Counted from the stretch's first letter, positions 26,767 to 39,210 are shown. The stretch: DNA of 64,000 bases from Pseudomonas brassicacearum subsp. neoaurantiaca (GCF_013608025.1 NZ_VDLV01000008.1:229084-293083); one strand, 5' to 3'. Numbers and translations: made by a program. Notes: a model not told the origin generated them from the sequence alone.

Positions 26767-27683
26767 TCATCAAGCTCTTCGTATAGGCCAATAGCGATAG
26801 TCTTGACGTTGCCTGATAGGGCGCTCCCGCTCAGCCCGATAGCTGCGCCCAGCGAATCCTTGATTTGGGTGATAGTGCCGTGCTTGAGCTCGGCGGCCGT
26901 GAAGCGCTTGGGCAACTCACCGGCAAGTTGCTTCAACTTGAGCATTTTTGCTGTCAAACGAGGATCATTGATACTCAACAATTCCTTGGTCAGCTTAGCC
27001 CGCTCCTGTCGGTTCAAACCCCGCAGAACTTCACGCAGCGTTTTACCGGTCGAAGCCTTGGCAACCCTGACCATTTTAATTGTCGTCAAAGCGGAGGCCC
27101 CCACGCCGACCAACGAAGCGGCATCCAAGCCTATCGAGGCGTTTTGGTACCATGCCTCGCTGTCCAGCCAGTCATTCGTCTGCGGGCTGGCAATTTCGAG
27201 GCTGGTGCGAACAAGTCCATTGACGCACTGGAGGCTGCTCGCTCCCGCAGCTGTCCAGGCTATTGCCACCATCACACCACTGGCTCCCGCACTGAAAGGG
27301 ACGAGGATGGTTCCACTGGCAATCACGACCCAGCTGATTACCGCTCCCGCGCAAGAAAGTGTCGTGTTCACCGCCTCGATGACTAGACGCGACTCACGTG
27401 GATTGCTCTGTACCTGCTGGGCAAATTGCTCCGGTGCGATATATTTCTGCGCCTCGCGCAAGATGATTCGCTTCGGCTTGATGCTGCAAATCGGCTTGAA
27501 CTCACGCAGCGTTACTACATTGAATTCAGCATCGATATACACCACTCCCGCGCCGACGATGCTTGGATCGGCATCAATGGCGGCGAACAGCCGTGGCAGG
27601 TTGATTTGGCTTTCGATGCGGCGACGGGCCATCAGTTGGGAGAGGCTGTTGTCCATACCGATGCCGGGTAACGGAGTGCTCAT
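26763..27683 (-). CDS. Putative membrane-active toxin-like protein, function unknown
   Basis: A 306-residue protein from MSTPLPGIGMDNSLSQ, with AAGGA upstream. It has a soluble N-terminal part (1-100), a hydrophobic central segment at about 108-158 (two helices, Gly/Ala/Ser-rich), another at 184-205, and a basic C-terminal part with RVAKASTGKTLREVLRGLNR. No signal peptide and no enzyme motif are visible. This build, plus a coupled four-helix partner, resembles pore-forming effectors of polymorphic or type VI systems, but no secretion gene is close. I do not recognise the family with certainty. Confidence 0.65.
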   Translation of the reverse strand: MSTPLPGIGMDNSLSQLMARRRIESQINLPRLFAAIDADPSIVGAGVVYIDAEFNVVTLREFKPICSIKPKRIILREAQKYIAPEQFAQQVQSNPRESRLVIEAVNTTLSCAGAVISWVVIASGTILVPFSAGASGVMVAIAWTAAGASSLQCVNGLVRTSLEIASPQTNDWLDSEAWYQNASIGLDAASLVGVGASALTTIKMVRVAKASTGKTLREVLRGLNRQERAKLTKELLSINDPRLTAKMLKLKQLAGELPKRFTAAELKHGTITQIKDSLGAAIGLSGSALSGNVKTIAIGLYEELDE

Positions 27684-27732
27684 TGAATCGTCCTTGAGAA
27701 TCGAAGGGTGAGTCGTTATCCACACTGAACAT

Positions 27733-27867
27733 TGTGGCGAGGGGATTTATCCCCGCTGGGCTGCGCAGCAGCCCCTAAAACCTGTCGCCTCGGTGGGGGC
27801 AGGCTGATTGCGTTAGGCCTCTTGGGGCTGCTTCGCAGCCCAACGGGGATAAATCCCCTCGCCACAA
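27733..27867. repeat. REPIN, TGGCGAGGGGATTTATCCCC type
   Basis: Arms TGTGGCGAGGGGATTTATCC and GGATAAATCCCCTCGCCACA with inner GGGCTGCGCAGCAGCCC and GGGCTGCTTCGCAGCCC. It lies upstream of the toxin-like gene and downstream of ygiQ. Confidence 0.85.
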
Positions 27868-27937
27868 AAGCTATGCATCCGCCGTCACGCCGTTGGCGGG
27901 CGCCACGATAACAAACGGCCAGCACGCCCGCTAGAAA

Positions 27938-27969
27938 GCAAAACGCCAGCACTTAGGCTGGCGTTTTGC
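27938..27969 (-). terminator. Rho-independent terminator of ygiQ
   Basis: CAAAACGCCAGC-ACTTA-GGCTGGCGTTTTG forms a near-perfect stem 17 bases after the ygiQ stop codon, with TTTTGCTTTC as the tail on the minus strand. Confidence 0.85.
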
Positions 27970-27985
27970 GAGGTGGCGGGGATGA

Positions 27986-30286
<2,301 letters not shown>

Positions 30287-30503
30287 GTCGATGACCGGTA
30301 TAAAGGATGAAAAATCGCGGGCGCGGAATATAGCACAAAAAACAACCAATTCCGACGATAGCGGTCGGCTTTTGCCTCGACCTGCCCGGGTAGACCTCAT
30401 TACTCCGTTTCCAAGTCCCGCAGGCACTACATAGTTACCGCTTGTCGAAACGATCAGCGAGGTAGTTTGGATAGACCAACCACGCCACACCAAGGTCTTT
30501 CCA

Positions 30504-33500
30504 ATGAATAAAAGTAGCTCCCAGCCGCACGAAACGCCCCCCTCGCGGCCATCCGTTCATCCGCATGAAGCGTTCATCAAGACACAACTGCCGTCCTGGA
30601 TCAAAAACGCATCGCCAGCAATGCTCACAGAGTTACGCCAACATCTGATCAGCAGCAATCAATCCAGACATGACATCAAGGAAATCCTGGACGAACTGAA
30701 AAGCCCCGAAGCCTTTGCTCGGCCTCTGGTACGCGACGCAATTCGAAAAAACTTTTTCGGATTACTCAATGACGAGAACGCTCTCCTCGTACGTGAGTGG
30801 AAAAACAGTCACCTGCTGGGCCTGGTCAAGACCCACGACAAAACCACTGAACAAACGTTGCTGGAAGCGGCCCTACAGAATTTCGAAGCTTCGGAAACGG
30901 TGGCCGGGGGAATGGAAGAAGGTACCGGTCTCTATAACCTCGCCGAGACAGGAAGAATCCTGACTGCTGTTCCACCGAGCCGATTTGCTGCCGCCTGCCG
31001 TCAATTGGATGCAGGTAGCCAGTACCTCAAGCACATCAATGAGGTGCTTGAGCCGACGCCCCAAACAGGCGCCACACGCACCGCCGCACAGGTGCTTGAT
31101 GCATTCCGTCGGCATGAGCGCAATTGCTTCGGGGCCGACCTGCTCCTTGCCCACATTCGCGGCGAACTGGAACCTGATATCTATCTGCAGTTGCGTAGCT
31201 TGCAACGCGACTCCACCCACCCCGAGCTGTCATGCAGCCATCTGACCATCAAACAGGTGGTGCTTCCCAATGTTCTGGTGATCCAGCAAAAACGTGCCAA
31301 CAAGCAGATCATCCTCTATACGCCCCAAGACCCGATTTTGCCGTTTCGTAGCTACTGGTCCATGCGCGACTTGCACCACAGCCTGGCCGAGCGCTTGAGC
31401 ACACCTGGCTATCTGGCCTTTTTCAATCGCCTGATCCCCCTGCAGCACAGGGGTACAATTTTGAAGGTGTTACCTGCCCAGGTTTACTGGCTCCCCGCTG
31501 ACCTGCGCACGCAATCGGTGCGCGCCAGCCTGAACGAACCCGTTGCACTAGCGCCGATCCAGGGGAATATGTTCCATGCCATGGCGGCGCAACGGATCAC
31601 CCAGATCCGCAACGATGCGCGCGTCGTCGCGATTCCTACCGCCGATGTCGATATCCTGAGTCGGCAGAATCGTCTTCAGTACTATGCCGACCTGGGTAAA
31701 TCAGCGCTGTTCTTTGCAGCCTCGTTCGTTCCGGTTATTGGAGAAGTACTGCTGGTGGTCAGCGCTGCTCAACTGACCGAAACCGTTTACGACGGTTTCG
31801 CCGCCTGGAGTCGGGGTGACAGCGATCAGGCCCTGAATGACTTGCTGGACATCGTGGATAACGCTGCTCTGGCGGTGGCGACTTCAGGGGCCATCAGGGG
31901 CGCTGGCTTCACCGCCAATCTGGTGAAAGTCCAAGTACGCAACAAGGGCTGGCGCCTCTGGCAGCCGAGCCTCGCAGCCTACCGCCACCCCATGGCATTA
32001 CCCAAAGGCCTTCCCGCCAACGCCCAGGGCATCTATCAACATGGCGAGCGGCATTACCTGAAGCTCGATGACGGCGTGCACGCGATACAACGCGACCCGC
32101 AAAATCAGCATTGGCAACTGCTCCACCCAACCGACCCGAAAGCCTATAGCCCCCCTTTGCTGAGTAACAACGTGGGCGGTTGGCGACTCCTGCAGGAGAC
32201 TCCGAACGACTGGGATGACCTCAAGCTGCTCAAACGATTGGGACCCGAGGCCGCCAACATCAAGCCTGCCGCGGTCGAATCCATTCTGTTGCTTGGCGGA
32301 ATCGACAATATGTCCCTGCGCCAGATTCACCAGGATCTGGTTCGTCCCCCACCCCTGCTGCGCGAGACAGTCAAACGTTTCAATCTTGAGCAGGAGATCA
32401 ACGATTTTTCAACCGAGCATGCACAAGGCGCCAGCATCACCTTGCACAGCCCCTTCCTTCAGCTCTACTCGGTGTGTTCCCTGCCAAAATGGCCAGGGCA
32501 CAGCAAATTGTCGATCGTTGATGAACATCAAAGCGTCCTGTTCACCCGCGGGACAGGGCCCGGCGAAATCCGGGTATCGGAGACACGATTCAGGAAAGGA
32601 GAGCTGCTGCATGCCCTGGAGGAGCAAATGCCACAACTGGAGTTCAACACACTTCTGCCGACGCCTTACGTTGACGGTTATACCAAGGTTGAAAACCTGG
32701 CAATGACGCTGCCCAACCAGGTCCGGGAAAATAGACAACTGCTGTTTACTTGGCTCTCCGAACTTGGCGAAAAAGCCGAAGACCCGATCCAGCAAGACAT
32801 CCACCGCGTCATGCCCGAGCTATCGAGAAGCCATCTGGAGGAAATGGCCGCCGTTCTCAGCCCGGAACAACGTGTACGGATAGCACGGGAAAAAAGCCTG
32901 ACTTCCGCGCAACGCTGGGAGGCCAGCCGCTATATAGAACATATGCGAATCAACCGAGCGCGCGAAAACATCCATTTGAACTCGGTGAGCAACGATGAAG
33001 GGCTATCGCCGATCCTGGACACCCTGGACCAACTGCCTGGCTGGCCAGCCTCACGGCGGATAGAGATACGCGGCCAGAACATCAATGGTTCGCTGCTCGG
33101 CAGCAACGGCAGCGAGTTCGCCGAGACCCATTACTTGCTGACCCGACAGGGTGGCTTGTACACGCCCCATGACGCCACGGGCAAATTGCTTCATGGGCCC
33201 ACGGATCTATTCAGTGCGCTTGAGCATACCCTTTCGAATGCAGAACGCAGCGCTGTTTTAAGTCAGTCAAATGCAACCACCTTCAAAGAGGCCATCCGTC
33301 AGACAGACTTGAGATTGATGGCAACACGGCCATTGGCGGTTCGAGCCAAGACCTCAGGTGTACTGGCGCCAGCCATGGATGCACAGCCCCTGGATCCGCT
33401 TTTCGCACTACCTGACCCGCCTTCCGGACTGACATTGCGCAGTGATGGCTTGTATCAGTCGAAACCTTTTCCTGACGGGTTCTACCGCCATTACATCAGG

Positions 33501-34541
33501 GACAAAGGCCAATATTTCCAGGTCAAGACGGATAGCCTTGGCATACAACTGATCGATGCCCGCAGTCCCTTCAGAGCCTACAGGCCCTATATCCGAAAAG
33601 ACGGCGCCGGTGGCTGGAGCCTCGACGAAACCAACGGAAAACTCCTTGGAGGCATGCCTTCTCCGCTCCCAACTTTCACCGACGGCGAATCCAATGATGA
33701 GTTCGAATCGGCCGAATCCTCCACCGGCTACGAAACAGCGGATGACAACCTCCAGCCTGCGCCGTATACGGCAGAAGAACTGCTCCACATGCGCGCCGAG
33801 AAGTCTTACCAATACAGCCAGAATTATCGGCGAATCTATCTCCGCGCAAACAATGGCCGGTATCCGATCAGGGATACGGACGGCTTACCCATGCGAATCA
33901 GGCGTATACAAAACCTGGGTATCTCGCCCATCTCCCATAGGACATTCAGCAAGGACCTGGTCCTGCCTTACATCAAATGGGAAGGCTATGAACAAGTCGC
34001 GAGTTTGTATGAGGAAAAACTTGAAGTCGTCCCCTTCACCGCGGCGCACCAGAAGTTCCCGGAGGAGAACGTTCTGATCGGCCAGTTGGCCGTGGTCAAT
34101 AAGCGACCGCTAGGAAAAGGCGAAATAATTGGTGTTTATGGTGGAGAGTTGCTCCCTGTCGGTGTTGCCGGGCGTCGTCAGGATCCTTACCTGATCGATA
34201 TCACACCTATAGAACTGCCCAGCTCAACTAACGCGGCATCGCCTCCCCCGGTCAGAAGCGATGTGGTGCTTTCGGGAGACAACATCCTTTCTCGGATGAA
34301 TACCATTGTTGAATATGAAGAGGGCGCCCCTGCGCGCCAAGCAGCCGCAGGCTATAACGTTGAAGCGGCCTATTTCAACGTCGATGTTCAAAAAGGCAGC
34401 CAACCACAGGAGTGCATGAAACTAACGGCGTTCTTTACCACCGAGGATATCCCGGCAAATACCGAGTTGCGCTGGAACTATCAATATGACGATGAGGCGG
34501 TCAAGGTATTGTTTGGCCTCCCGCTCAAGAGCAGTGCCTGA
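30504..34541 (+). CDS. Large effector-like protein: toxin-type N-terminal region with C-terminal SET-like domain
   Basis: A 1345-residue protein. The N-terminal part ([34 protein letters not shown]) resembles the DUF6543/dermonecrotic-toxin-like proteins of Pseudomonas. A hydrophobic stretch at about 396-470 ([19 protein letters not shown]) could enter a membrane. An acidic linker ([14 protein letters not shown]) lies near 1055. The C-terminus matches a SET methyltransferase pattern: [22 protein letters not shown] near 1193-1214 (shortened here to key residues G-E-I-I and Y-G-G-E), SRMN near 1263-1266 and ELRWNYQY at 1321-1328. The usual NHS is NTI, so catalysis is uncertain. Base composition looks less GC-rich than its neighbours. 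No signal peptide. Confidence 0.8.
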   Translation: MNKSSSQPHETPPSRPSVHPHEAFIKTQLPSWIKNASPAMLTELRQHLISSNQSRHDIKEILDELKSPEAFARPLVRDAIRKNFFGLLNDENALLVREWKNSHLLGLVKTHDKTTEQTLLEAALQNFEASETVAGGMEEGTGLYNLAETGRILTAVPPSRFAAACRQLDAGSQYLKHINEVLEPTPQTGATRTAAQVLDAFRRHERNCFGADLLLAHIRGELEPDIYLQLRSLQRDSTHPELSCSHLTIKQVVLPNVLVIQQKRANKQIILYTPQDPILPFRSYWSMRDLHHSLAERLSTPGYLAFFNRLIPLQHRGTILKVLPAQVYWLPADLRTQSVRASLNEPVALAPIQGNMFHAMAAQRITQIRNDARVVAIPTADVDILSRQNRLQYYADLGKSALFFAASFVPVIGEVLLVVSAAQLTETVYDGFAAWSRGDSDQALNDLLDIVDNAALAVATSGAIRGAGFTANLVKVQVRNKGWRLWQPSLAAYRHPMALPKGLPANAQGIYQHGERHYLKLDDGVHAIQRDPQNQHWQLLHPTDPKAYSPPLLSNNVGGWRLLQETPNDWDDLKLLKRLGPEAANIKPAAVESILLLGGIDNMSLRQIHQDLVRPPPLLRETVKRFNLEQEINDFSTEHAQGASITLHSPFLQLYSVCSLPKWPGHSKLSIVDEHQSVLFTRGTGPGEIRVSETRFRKGELLHALEEQMPQLEFNTLLPTPYVDGYTKVENLAMTLPNQVRENRQLLFTWLSELGEKAEDPIQQDIHRVMPELSRSHLEEMAAVLSPEQRVRIAREKSLTSAQRWEASRYIEHMRINRARENIHLNSVSNDEGLSPILDTLDQLPGWPASRRIEIRGQNINGSLLGSNGSEFAETHYLLTRQGGLYTPHDATGKLLHGPTDLFSALEHTLSNAERSAVLSQSNATTFKEAIRQTDLRLMATRPLAVRAKTSGVLAPAMDAQPLDPLFALPDPPSGLTLRSDGLYQSKPFPDGFYRHYIRDKGQYFQVKTDSLGIQLIDARSPFRAYRPYIRKDGAGGWSLDETNGKLLGGMPSPLPTFTDGESNDEFESAESSTGYETADDNLQPAPYTAEELLHMRAEKSYQYSQNYRRIYLRANNGRYPIRDTDGLPMRIRRIQNLGISPISHRTFSKDLVLPYIKWEGYEQVASLYEEKLEVVPFTAAHQKFPEENVLIGQLAVVNKRPLGKGEIIGVYGGELLPVGVAGRRQDPYLIDITPIELPSSTNAASPPPVRSDVVLSGDNILSRMNTIVEYEEGAPARQAAAGYNVEAAYFNVDVQKGSQPQECMKLTAFFTTEDIPANTELRWNYQYDDEAVKVLFGLPLKSSA

Positions 34542-34546
34542 ACCGA

Positions 34547-35944
34547 TTATTCGTCGTCATCAAAATTGTAGCTACCCGGCGCCAGGTTTTCGAAACGCGT
34601 GTATTTGCCGATGAACGCCAGGCGGATAAAGCCGATCGGGCCGTTCCGCTGCTTGCCGATGATGATTTCGGCGATGCCCTTGTGCTCGGTCTCCGGGTGA
34701 TACACCTCGTCCCGGTAGACGAACATGATCACGTCGGCGTCCTGCTCGATCGCTCCGGATTCCCGCAAGTCGGAGTTCACCGGACGCTTGTTGGGGCGCT
34801 GTTCCAGGGAGCGGTTCAACTGGGACAAGGCCACGACGGGGCAGTTGAATTCCTTGGCCAGGGCCTTGAGGGAACGGGATATCTCGGAAATCTCGTTGGT
34901 CCGGTTGTCACCGCTGGAACCGGGGATCTGCATCAACTGCAGGTAGTCGATCATGATCAGCGCGATGTCACCGTGCTCGCGCACCAGGCGCCGGGTCCGG
35001 GCGCGCATTTCCGATGGGCTGATGCCCGCCGTATCGTCGATGAACAACTTGCGATCATTGAGCAGGTTGACCGCCGAGGTGAGGCGCGGCCAGTCGTCGT
35101 CTTCCAGTTGGCCGGAACGGACCTTGGTCTGGTCAATACGCCCCAGGGACGACAACATACGCATGATCAGCGATTCGCCTGGCATCTCGAGGGAGTACAC
35201 CAGGACTGCCTTGTCGCTGCGCAGGACGGCGTTTTCCACCAGGTTCATCGCAAAGGTGGTCTTACCCATGGATGGACGGCCGGCGACGATGATCAGGTCG
35301 GACGGTTGCAGGCCGCTGGTCTTCTCGTCGAGGTCGGTATAGCCGGTGGACAGGCCGGTAATGGCGTTGTCGGTGTTGAACAAGGTGTCGATGCGGTCGA
35401 TGGCCTTGGTCAGCAGGTCGTTGACGCTCACCGGGCCGCCGGTCTTCGGCCGCGCCTCGGCGATCTGGAAGATCTGCCGCTCGGCTTCGTCGAGGATCTC
35501 GGCGGCGGTGCGACCTTCCGGGTTGAATGCGCTGTCGGCGATCTCGGTGCTGATGCCGATCAACTGGCGCAAGGTCGCCCGCTCGCGCACGATCTGCGCA
35601 TAAGCCTTGATGTTGGCGACCGACGGCGTGTTTTTTGCCAGTTCACCCAAGTAACCGAGGCCGCCGACCTGGGACGTCTGCCCTTCCTTGTCCAATTGCT
35701 CGGCCAGGGTCACGACGTCGATCGGCATGTTCTGATCGGCCAGACGGGCGATCGCACGGAAAATCAGACGATGGTCATGCCGGTAGAAATCGCCATCGGA
35801 GACTTGATCGAGCACACGTTCCCAGGCGTTGTTGTCCAGCATCAGCCCGCCGAGTACAGCCTGTTCGGCCTCGATGGAATGTGGGGGCACCTTCAGGGCA
35901 GCGGTTTGCAGATCGTATTGCTCGGGGGCGGTGATTTCGTTCAT
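34547..35944 (-). CDS. dnaB: Replicative DNA helicase DnaB
   Basis: The hexameric 5'-3' helicase of the replication fork, 465 residues from MNEITAPEQYDLQ. The N-terminal collar domain (about 20-130) and RecA-like domain are complete. Walker A GRPSMGKT is at 222-229, VYSLEMPGESLIMRMLSS and MIDYLQLM (Walker B) follow, and the DNA-binding loops are intact. A GTG two codons earlier is less likely. The stop lies five bases from the stop of the convergent effector gene, with no terminator between. No intein is present. Confidence 0.97.
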   Translation of the reverse strand: MNEITAPEQYDLQTAALKVPPHSIEAEQAVLGGLMLDNNAWERVLDQVSDGDFYRHDHRLIFRAIARLADQNMPIDVVTLAEQLDKEGQTSQVGGLGYLGELAKNTPSVANIKAYAQIVRERATLRQLIGISTEIADSAFNPEGRTAAEILDEAERQIFQIAEARPKTGGPVSVNDLLTKAIDRIDTLFNTDNAITGLSTGYTDLDEKTSGLQPSDLIIVAGRPSMGKTTFAMNLVENAVLRSDKAVLVYSLEMPGESLIMRMLSSLGRIDQTKVRSGQLEDDDWPRLTSAVNLLNDRKLFIDDTAGISPSEMRARTRRLVREHGDIALIMIDYLQLMQIPGSSGDNRTNEISEISRSLKALAKEFNCPVVALSQLNRSLEQRPNKRPVNSDLRESGAIEQDADVIMFVYRDEVYHPETEHKGIAEIIIGKQRNGPIGFIRLAFIGKYTRFENLAPGSYNFDDDE

Positions 35945-35979
35945 GGCCACGTCTGGTTATGAAAATCAGGAATTGCAGA

Positions 35980-36016
35980 AAGACAAAGGGCACGACCTGT
36001 AGACAGGATCGTGCCC
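35980..36016 (-). terminator. Terminator of the ribosomal protein operon
   Basis: GGGCACGA pairs with TCGTGCCC, with an inner CCTGT/ACAGG stem, 45 bases after the rplI stop. On the minus strand it is followed by TTTGTCTTT. Confidence 0.75.
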
Positions 36017-36061
36017 GATGTTACCGGCAAGCACCCGGGGGTGCCAACCGACAGGTGTTGC

Positions 36062-36508
36062 TTAGGCTGCTACCACGACAACGCGTACGGTGGCTTCAAC
36101 TTCGGCGTGCAGGTGCACGGCTACGTCGAATTCGCCTACGTTGCGGATGGTGCCGTTCGGCAGACGAACTTCGCTTTTCGCCACTTCAACGCCGGAGGCG
36201 GTCAGTGCGTCAGCGATGTCGTGGGTACCGATCGAACCGAACAGCTTGCCTTCGTCGCCAGCGGTGGCAGTGATGGTCACTTCCAGCTCGGCCAGTTGGG
36301 CAGCACGGCTTTCAGCCGATGCCTTACGGTCTGCGGCGGCTTTTTCCAGCTCAGCGCGACGCTCTTCGAACGCAGCCAGGTTGGCAGCGGTCGCAGCGGT
36401 GGCTTTGCCGAAAGGCAGCAGGTAGTTACGACCGTAGCCGGCCTTAACGTTTACTTTGTCGCCCAGGTTGCCCAGGTTGGCGATTTTTTCCAGAAGGATC
36501 AGTTGCAT
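36062..36508 (-). CDS. rplI: 50S ribosomal protein L9
   Basis: 148 residues with the L9 N-terminal RNA-binding domain ([30 protein letters not shown]), the long connecting helix rich in Ala, Glu and Arg (about 45-80), and the C-terminal domain with [15 protein letters not shown]9 stabilises the L1 stalk region and limits frameshifting. Last gene of rpsF-rpsR-DUF2232-rplI; AGAGGAT lies upstream of the ATG. Confidence 0.98.
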   Translation of the reverse strand: MQLILLEKIANLGNLGDKVNVKAGYGRNYLLPFGKATAATAANLAAFEERRAELEKAAADRKASAESRAAQLAELEVTITATAGDEGKLFGSIGTHDIADALTASGVEVAKSEVRLPNGTIRNVGEFDVAVHLHAEVEATVRVVVVAA

Positions 36509-36526
36509 GTGAAAATCCTCTAACTT

Positions 36527-37420
36527 TTAACCTTCACCGTTCGCGCTGTCGGCGTCTTTCGGCGCCATACGACCGCGAAAATCAATCAGGCTGTCGACGA
36601 TGGCCAGGACCACCAGCAACGGATAGATCAGCTGCATGAACAGCAACAACGTGACGTACAACCCCACCAGCCAGAACCTGGCCAGCCGCTTTTGCGCCAC
36701 CAGCCCGTGAATCAGGGCCAGCGCGGCAAAGACCAGCGGTACACTGCACAACGGCGTGAGCATCGCCATCTGCGGACCGAAGTTCGGCCCCAGAAGCATG
36801 CCCGCCAACAGCAACATCGCTAGCCCAAGCGGGAAGCGGATGGCGCGAAACTCGCGACCAAAACCACCCGGGTTGTACAACAACGCCTGCCAGTAGCGCC
36901 CGATAACCAGGCTCAGCACACTGACGATCTGCAACAAGGCCGCAATCAGTCCGGTCAGGACGGGGGCGATCAGGGACGCGAAACGCGCCTGCTCTTCTAC
37001 CGACATCTGTTGGTAGAGATCACCGAGCGCCTCGGGCAGGATTTTTATCAAAGCCTGCGACAGCATCTCGATCTGGGGTTCGAAAGCCACCCCGAGCACC
37101 ACTGAAAACACCACGCCTGTCGCTATGCTGACCAGCAGCACGCGGTTCCAGGATTCGCTGGCGCGCAACACCAACGCCAGCGCCGAAGTCCCCAGCAGCA
37201 CCATGACGGCACGCGGGTCAGCGGCATACAACCACCAGGCCAAGGCCGGCAGCAGTCCCAGAGCAAGAACGCCCAAGGCGTCCCTCAATCCGCGCCGCAG
37301 GAGTACAAGACCCACCGCGGCAGCACCCAACCAATACAACAACGGCAATGCCGCACATCCGGCCACTACCAGAGTGGCCTGCACACGTCCCCGCATGATG
37401 AAGTCAGCTAAGGCGCGCAT
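36527..37420 (-). CDS. DUF2232 / YybS-like membrane protein
   Basis: A 297-residue inner-membrane protein with about eight hydrophobic helices and no enzyme motif. It sits between rpsR and rplI, 18 bases before rplI, a position it keeps in pseudomonads. The C-terminal part (FWLVGLYVTLLLFMQLIYPLLVV, truncated here as a motif) and the topology fit DUF2232/YybS proteins, whose role is unknown. Being inside a ribosomal operon it is probably made at high growth rate. Confidence 0.8.
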   Translation of the reverse strand: MRALADFIMRGRVQATLVVAGCAALPLLYWLGAAAVGLVLLRRGLRDALGVLALGLLPALAWWLYAADPRAVMVLLGTSALALVLRASESWNRVLLVSIATGVVFSVVLGVAFEPQIEMLSQALIKILPEALGDLYQQMSVEEQARFASLIAPVLTGLIAALLQIVSVLSLVIGRYWQALLYNPGGFGREFRAIRFPLGLAMLLLAGMLLGPNFGPQMAMLTPLCSVPLVFAALALIHGLVAQKRLARFWLVGLYVTLLLFMQLIYPLLVVLAIVDSLIDFRGRMAPKDADSANGEG

Positions 37421-37456
37421 GCATTCAATCCCTTACTACTTGTCGACTGCCCGGTC

Positions 37457-37687
37457 TCAGCGGCCGTGGCTGTCGGTGTAGGCCAGCAGGGCCAGGAAGC
37501 GGGCGCGCTTGATAGCGGTGGCCAGCTGACGCTGATAACGAGCTTTGGTACCGGTGATGCGGCTTGGAACGATTTTGCCGGTCTCGGATACGTAGGCTTT
37601 CAGGGTGTTGAGATCTTTGTAATCGATCTCTTTCACGTCTTCAGCGGTGAAGCGGCAGAATTTACGACGACGGAAGAAACGTGCCAT
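37457..37687 (-). CDS. rpsR: 30S ribosomal protein S18
   Basis: A 76-residue protein with the conserved S18 sequence [13 protein letters not shown] at the start and [20 protein letters not shown] in the RNA-binding part. The cysteine near position 11 is kept. S18 binds S6 as a heterodimer in the 30S platform, matching its place 28 bases after rpsF. AAGGAGCC precedes the start codon. Confidence 0.98.
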
Positions 37688-37715
37688 GTGATTGGCTCCT
37701 TAAAAGGTCCGTGGA

Positions 37716-38144
37716 TTACTCGTCAGCGTTATCGCTGTTGTCGCTGTCGCTATCGCTGTCATCGCCATCGGCGCTGTCAGAGTGCTCAGGACGGTCGCGA
37801 CGCTCACGGCGCTCACTGCGGTTTTCTTCAGCCTTGAGCATCTCGGATTGGCCAGTAACGGCTTCTTCGCGACGGATGACCAGGTTACGGATCACTGCAT
37901 CGTTGTAGCGGAAGTTGTCTTCCAGCTCGGCCAGGGCCTTGCCAGTGCACTCAACGTTCAGCATCACGTAGTGAGCCTTGTGAACATTGTTGATTGCGTA
38001 GGCCAGTTGACGACGGCCCCAATCTTCCAGACGGTGGATTTTGCCGCCGTCTTCTTCGATCAGCTTGGTGTAACGCTCAACCATGCCGCCGACTTGCTCG
38101 CTTTGATCCGGGTGGACCAAAAAGATGATTTCGTAATGACGCAT
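37716..38144 (-). CDS. rpsF: 30S ribosomal protein S6 with acidic C-terminal tail
   Basis: 142 residues. The first 100 or so form the S6 ferredoxin-like domain ([35 protein letters not shown]). The tail is first basic ([13 protein letters not shown]) and then a run of Asp, Ser, Asn and Ala ending NADE. In pseudomonads the S6 C-terminus is the target of the glutamate ligase RimK. GGAGC lies before the ATG. First gene of the operon. Confidence 0.97.
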   Translation of the reverse strand: MRHYEIIFLVHPDQSEQVGGMVERYTKLIEEDGGKIHRLEDWGRRQLAYAINNVHKAHYVMLNVECTGKALAELEDNFRYNDAVIRNLVIRREEAVTGQSEMLKAEENRSERRERRDRPEHSDSADGDDSDSDSDNSDNADE

Positions 38145-38203
38145 GAATGCTCCTTACGGGTTGTAGCCTGCCGCTCAAAAACGGTCAGACAAGGAGTGAA
38201 TGA

Positions 38204-38238
38204 CACTTATGGACTTGAGGACGCTAGACACATAAGTG
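38204..38238 (-). promoter_or_regulatory. Leader hairpin of the rpsF operon
   Basis: CACTTATG (38204-38211) and CATAAGTG (38231-38238) are exact inverted copies in the presumed 5' leader, between the promoter and rpsF. S6-S18 complexes bind leader RNAs in some bacteria, so an autoregulatory element is possible, but the known motif is not clearly seen. Confidence 0.35.
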
Positions 38239-38262
38239 CCTGCCATCACAGCAAGGGGCGCA

Positions 38263-38291
38263 ATTGTAGAGAAGGGTCGAGGGCGGCGCAA
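38263..38291 (-). promoter_or_regulatory. rpsF: Sigma-70 promoter of the rpsF operon
   Basis: On the minus strand TTGCGC, a 17-base spacer and TACAAT followed by a GC-rich start region. It lies about 115 bases before the rpsF start codon. Confidence 0.6.
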
Positions 38292-38343
38292 GGCAATTGG
38301 TGATTATTTGAACAGCCACCGATTTCAGTTACACGCAAACCAA

Positions 38344-38433
38344 TGTGGGAGCGAGCTTGCTCGCGATAGCGGCGCGCCAGTCGACATTGCTGTCACTGAT
38401 ACACCGCCATCGCGAGCAAGCTCGCCCCCACAA
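38344..38433. repeat. REPIN, GAGCAAGCTCG type
   Basis: TGTGGGAGCGAGCTTGC and GCAAGCTCGCCCCCACA arms, 15 bases past the rlmB stop. It separates rlmB from the rpsF promoter. Confidence 0.85.
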
Positions 38434-38448
38434 GGGATTACTGCAACA

Positions 38449-39210
38449 TCAGGGCTTTTTGGCGGCAGCCTTGGCACCACGCTGGCGCAGCGCCTCGAAC
38501 AGGCACACACCAGTGGCGACCGAAACGTTGAGGCTGCTGACACTGCCGGCCATCGGCAGCTTGACCAGGTAATCGCAATGCTCGCGAGTCAGGCGACGCA
38601 TGCCCTTGCCTTCGGCACCCATGATCAGGATGGTCGGACCGGTCAGGTCCTGGTCATAAATGCTGACCTCAGCCTCGCCCGCCGTGCCCACAACCCACAA
38701 GCCGCGCTGCTGGAGTTTCTCCAGGGTGCGCGCCAGGTTAGTCACCGCTACCAGCGGAATGACTTCCGCCGCGCCACAGGCGACTTTGCGCACAACCGGC
38801 GTCAATGTCGCTGACTTGTCCTTGGGCACGATCACCGCCAATGCACCGGCGGCATCCGCCGAACGCAGACAAGCGCCCAGGTTGTGAGGATCGGTCACGC
38901 CATCCAGCACCAGCAACAACGGCGCGCCTTCAGTGCGATCCAAGAGCTCGTCGAGCATCGCTTCGCCCCAGACCTGGCTCGGGCTGACCTCGGCCACCAC
39001 ACCCTGGTGCACGCCTTCGACCCAGGCATCCATCTCGCGCCGCTCGGCCTGGCCGACCGCAACGCGGTTTTCGCCGGCCAGCTCAACCAGGGTCTGGACG
39101 CGCGGATCGCTACGCCCTTCCGCCAGCCAGATCTGCTTGACCCGTTTGGGGTGATGACGCAGCAACGCTTCCACGGCATGCACGCCGTAGATTTTTTCCA
39201 ACTGACTCAT
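38449..39210 (-). CDS. rlmB: 23S rRNA (guanosine-2251-2'-O)-methyltransferase RlmB
   Basis: A SPOUT-family methyltransferase of 253 residues. The N-terminal substrate domain (YGVHAVEALLRHHPKRVKQIW) is followed by the three knot motifs: NLGACLRSADAAG, IMGAEGKGMRRL and LPMAGSVSSLNVSVATGVCLFE. It methylates G2251 in the peptidyl-transferase P loop using SAM. Its ATG overlaps the rnr stop codon (ATGA), the usual rnr-rlmB pair. Confidence 0.96.
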   Translation of the reverse strand: MSQLEKIYGVHAVEALLRHHPKRVKQIWLAEGRSDPRVQTLVELAGENRVAVGQAERREMDAWVEGVHQGVVAEVSPSQVWGEAMLDELLDRTEGAPLLLVLDGVTDPHNLGACLRSADAAGALAVIVPKDKSATLTPVVRKVACGAAEVIPLVAVTNLARTLEKLQQRGLWVVGTAGEAEVSIYDQDLTGPTILIMGAEGKGMRRLTREHCDYLVKLPMAGSVSSLNVSVATGVCLFEALRQRGAKAAAKKP

